Position numbers and translations under genes: made by a program
The notes under the pieces: generated by a model
The model's database searches: none
What the model saw: only the letters and a program-made list of their open reading frames with translations
Told to the model about the DNA's origin: nothing
NCBI GenBank assembly: GCA_945862785.1
Contig: CAMAZB010000004.1
Coordinates: 1 to 42,363 of the forward strand
Direction of reading: 5' to 3'
Length of the DNA stretch: 42,363 bases
From: an uncultured Clostridia bacterium
GTDB lineage: Bacteria; Bacillota; Clostridia; Oscillospirales; Oscillospiraceae
Part shown: positions 41,270 to 42,363 of the stretch, one piece after another
Layout of the letters: every line of letters starts with the position of its first letter
Numbering within the stretch: the stretch's first letter is position 1

Positions 41270-41322
41270 TGTCACGAAATCGTAACACATTTCGACATCG
41301 GAATGTGTTACGATACGTGACA
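41270..41322. repeat. Long near-perfect inverted repeat after the SDR gene
   Basis: TGTCACG (41270) and ATCGTAACACATT (41279-41291) pair with AATGTGTTACGAT (41302-41314) and CGTGACA (41316-41322), forming a 20-bp stem with one asymmetric bulge and a 10-nt loop. No T-run follows, so it is not a classical terminator. Confidence 0.65.
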
Positions 41323-41349
41323 GCAATCCCGATTCCAAACGTATCCCCA

Positions 41350-41577
41350 AACTCAATTCACAAACCAGCACAGCGTTTACGAATTGAAGAGGAGGGGCAA
41401 CGAAGCGGTGCGAGCTTTCGTCGTACGACGGAAGCGAGTGCAGCGCAGTTTGCCCTAACTCCAGGAATCCAATCGAAGCCCAGCGCAGCGGGTTCGATTG
41501 GAAGAGGAAAGACAAACGAAGCGTTGCGAACTCTCGGCGTAAGCCGGGAGTGAGTGGGGCGCAGTTTGTATTGACGA
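41350..41577 (+). repeat. Two tandem 116-bp structured repeats upstream of ssrA
   Basis: Unit 1 (about 41350-41465) and unit 2 (about 41466-41577) align over their length with a 116-bp period. Both contain a closing stem (CAATTC/GAATTG in unit 1; CCAATCGAA/TTCGATTGG in unit 2), an 8-bp hairpin (41415-41434; 41531-41550) and the shared GCGCAGTTTG. The hairpins differ in sequence but keep pairing. The repeat end runs up to the tmRNA 5' end. I see no protein-coding signal in the 318-bp gap. Confidence 0.65.
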
Positions 41578-41942
41578 GGGGGTGTACCGGTTTCGACGGG
41601 GGTATGGAGGCGGGACAAGCGGGCGGCGGCGCCTGACCGCCATAAAACGGGCAATTTTATAAATTAAATAACAACAACACTGTTGCTATTGCTGCCTAAT
41701 TAAAGGCGGCCGTCTGAACCGGAGAGGCCACAGGCCGGGGAAGGCGTCGTTGATGTGGCGTCCGTGAGGCGGGAAAGAGTTGACCTGCCCACGCATCATG
41801 ACTCTCACCTGAACAGGCGGCGTGACGATTTGCCGCTTGGGATGGGAACAGGGGAGCAGATCCCCGCAATAATCGTCTGCGCCCGGAGAAAGTCCCGTTA
41901 AAATGCTTTCGGACGGGGGTTCAACTCCCCCCACCTCCACCA
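41578..41942 (+). ncRNA. ssrA: Transfer-messenger RNA
   Basis: The 365-nt tmRNA has a 5' GGGGGTG (41578-41584) that pairs with CACCTCC before the encoded ACCA at 41939-41942, the conserved GTTTCGACGGG, and a T arm with GGGGG-TTCAACT-CCCCC. The tag reading frame ends NNNNTVAIAA with stop TAA, followed by TTAA. The resume codon is not fixed; codons back to about 41649 are open, with TAA just before. It frees stalled ribosomes with SmpB, encoded 1.6 kb upstream. Confidence 0.95.
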
Positions 41943-42018
41943 AACGGGTATTACACGAACACCTACTATTTTCGCGGCGGTTTCGCCGTAACGGTGTGGT
42001 TGTGATACCGACAACGAT

Positions 42019-42056
42019 AAAGAGCGGTCAAGGTTTTAAGCCTTGGCCGCTCTTTT
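42019..42056. terminator. Bidirectional terminator after ssrA
   Basis: A 15-bp stem (42019-42033 with 42041-42055, one G-T pair) with TTTTAAG loop, A-rich left and T-rich right sides. It ends ssrA rightward and the convergent gene leftward. An imperfect dyad (about 41946-42009) lies between it and ssrA. Confidence 0.8.
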
Positions 42057-42057
42057 G

Positions 42058-42363
42058 TCATATTCTATCGCCGTAGGGAAGAGCCTTCATATAAGACTCC
42101 ATAAAGAGGTAATCCGGTTTTCCATCTTTGTCAACAGGCAACATTAATTCCAAATGTGGTAATGTTATGTTAGCCTGTCGACCGTAACTATACCGATATT
42201 TATTGGCTTTGAGAACTGTAATGCAAAAAAGTTTTGTATAATCGGACATTTCCACTTTAGGTACTAGCAGATATAGATCTCTGCCGCTATAAAAAGGTTC
42301 GGGCTGAAGGGCCGGGCGTAAAATTTTGTGTAAGCGTTTTTCGACAAAGTCAAGAATGGCGCT
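42058..42363 (-). CDS. C-terminal part of a restriction-modification specificity-type protein (truncated by window)
   Basis: The leftward frame is open from the window edge to TGA at 42060-42058, about 101 residues. Its end, LELMLPVDKDGKPDYLF followed by MESYMKALPYGDRI, resembles the C-terminus of DNA-specificity (HsdS- or BcgI-like) or N6-methylase-linked restriction subunits. The N-terminal part (VEKRLHKILRPALQPEPFY) is consistent with such a domain. Base composition is clearly more AT-rich than the main genes, a sign of transfer. The call rests on a short fragment. Confidence 0.6.
   Translation of the reverse strand, partial: SAILDFVEKRLHKILRPALQPEPFYSGRDLYLLVPKVEMSDYTKLFCITVLKANKYRYSYGRQANITLPHLELMLPVDKDGKPDYLFMESYMKALPYGDRI

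Noticed and set aside
41358-41943. Short open frames in the repeat and tmRNA region
   Set aside because: They arise from structured repeats and tmRNA sequence; the covarying stems and tmRNA landmarks explain the region.
1-42363. CRISPR arrays, insertion sequences, prophage or rRNA/tRNA genes
   Set aside because: No regularly spaced direct repeats, transposase or phage motifs, or tRNA-like structures other than the tmRNA ends were found by eye.

Overview
The window looks like a chromosome segment from a GC-rich, Gram-positive, anaerobic clostridium, most likely Oscillospiraceae (Flavonifractor/Intestinimonas/Lawsonibacter-like). The evidence is a walRKHI-walJ-rlmH cluster, a two-subunit PyrK/PyrD dihydroorotate dehydrogenase with PyrI, tmRNA with smpB, strong AGGAGG ribosome sites with some TTG starts, and about 60% GC broken only by AT-richer DNA at both ends. 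The taxon is an inference; no rRNA is present.

Region 1 (about 300-12,200) is the most unusual part. Two divergent transcription units meet at about 9,200-9,480. Leftward run five tandem HAD-hydrolase paralogues, a phosphoglycerate-mutase-like protein whose two halves are in swapped order (an apparent circular permutation), a split transketolase and an iron-type alcohol dehydrogenase. Rightward run a LacI-family regulator, a PHP-domain phosphoesterase and a PfkB-type kinase. Both promoters carry a TTGACA-17 bp spacer architecture with a palindromic AAACGTTT-centred LacI-type operator downstream. The same operator occurs twice around the promoter of a PiT phosphate transporter/DUF47 operon (12,826-14,700), and a degenerate copy lies before the transketolase genes. 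No sugar transporter is present, so this looks like an intracellular sugar-phosphate pathway with linked phosphate handling. Its substrate is unknown.

Region 2 (14,700-20,500) holds a MATE transporter, a small Cys-rich protein, a subgroup-Ic aminotransferase overlapping a radical SAM gene, a membrane-anchored hypothetical protein and an AraC/GyrI-type regulator. Region 3 (20,600-27,180) is one leftward pyrimidine operon, pyrC-K-D-F-traX-E-B-I, from a strong promoter with a very short leader. Region 4 (27,200-31,000) has a superoxide dismutase, a phosphoglucomutase/phosphomannomutase, two small zinc-ribbon membrane proteins, a DUF2007-like protein and a palindromic intergenic element.

Region 5 (31,000-39,300) is the WalRK cell-wall control cluster (walR, walK, walH-like, walI-like, murA, walJ, rlmH) preceded by a NUDIX hydrolase. 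Region 6 (39,400-42,363) contains smpB, a cyclophilin, an SDR oxidoreductase, a pair of 116-bp structured tandem repeats, ssrA (tmRNA), and then an AT-richer stretch with the end of a restriction-modification specificity-type gene, which suggests a genomic island inserted at the 3' end of ssrA.
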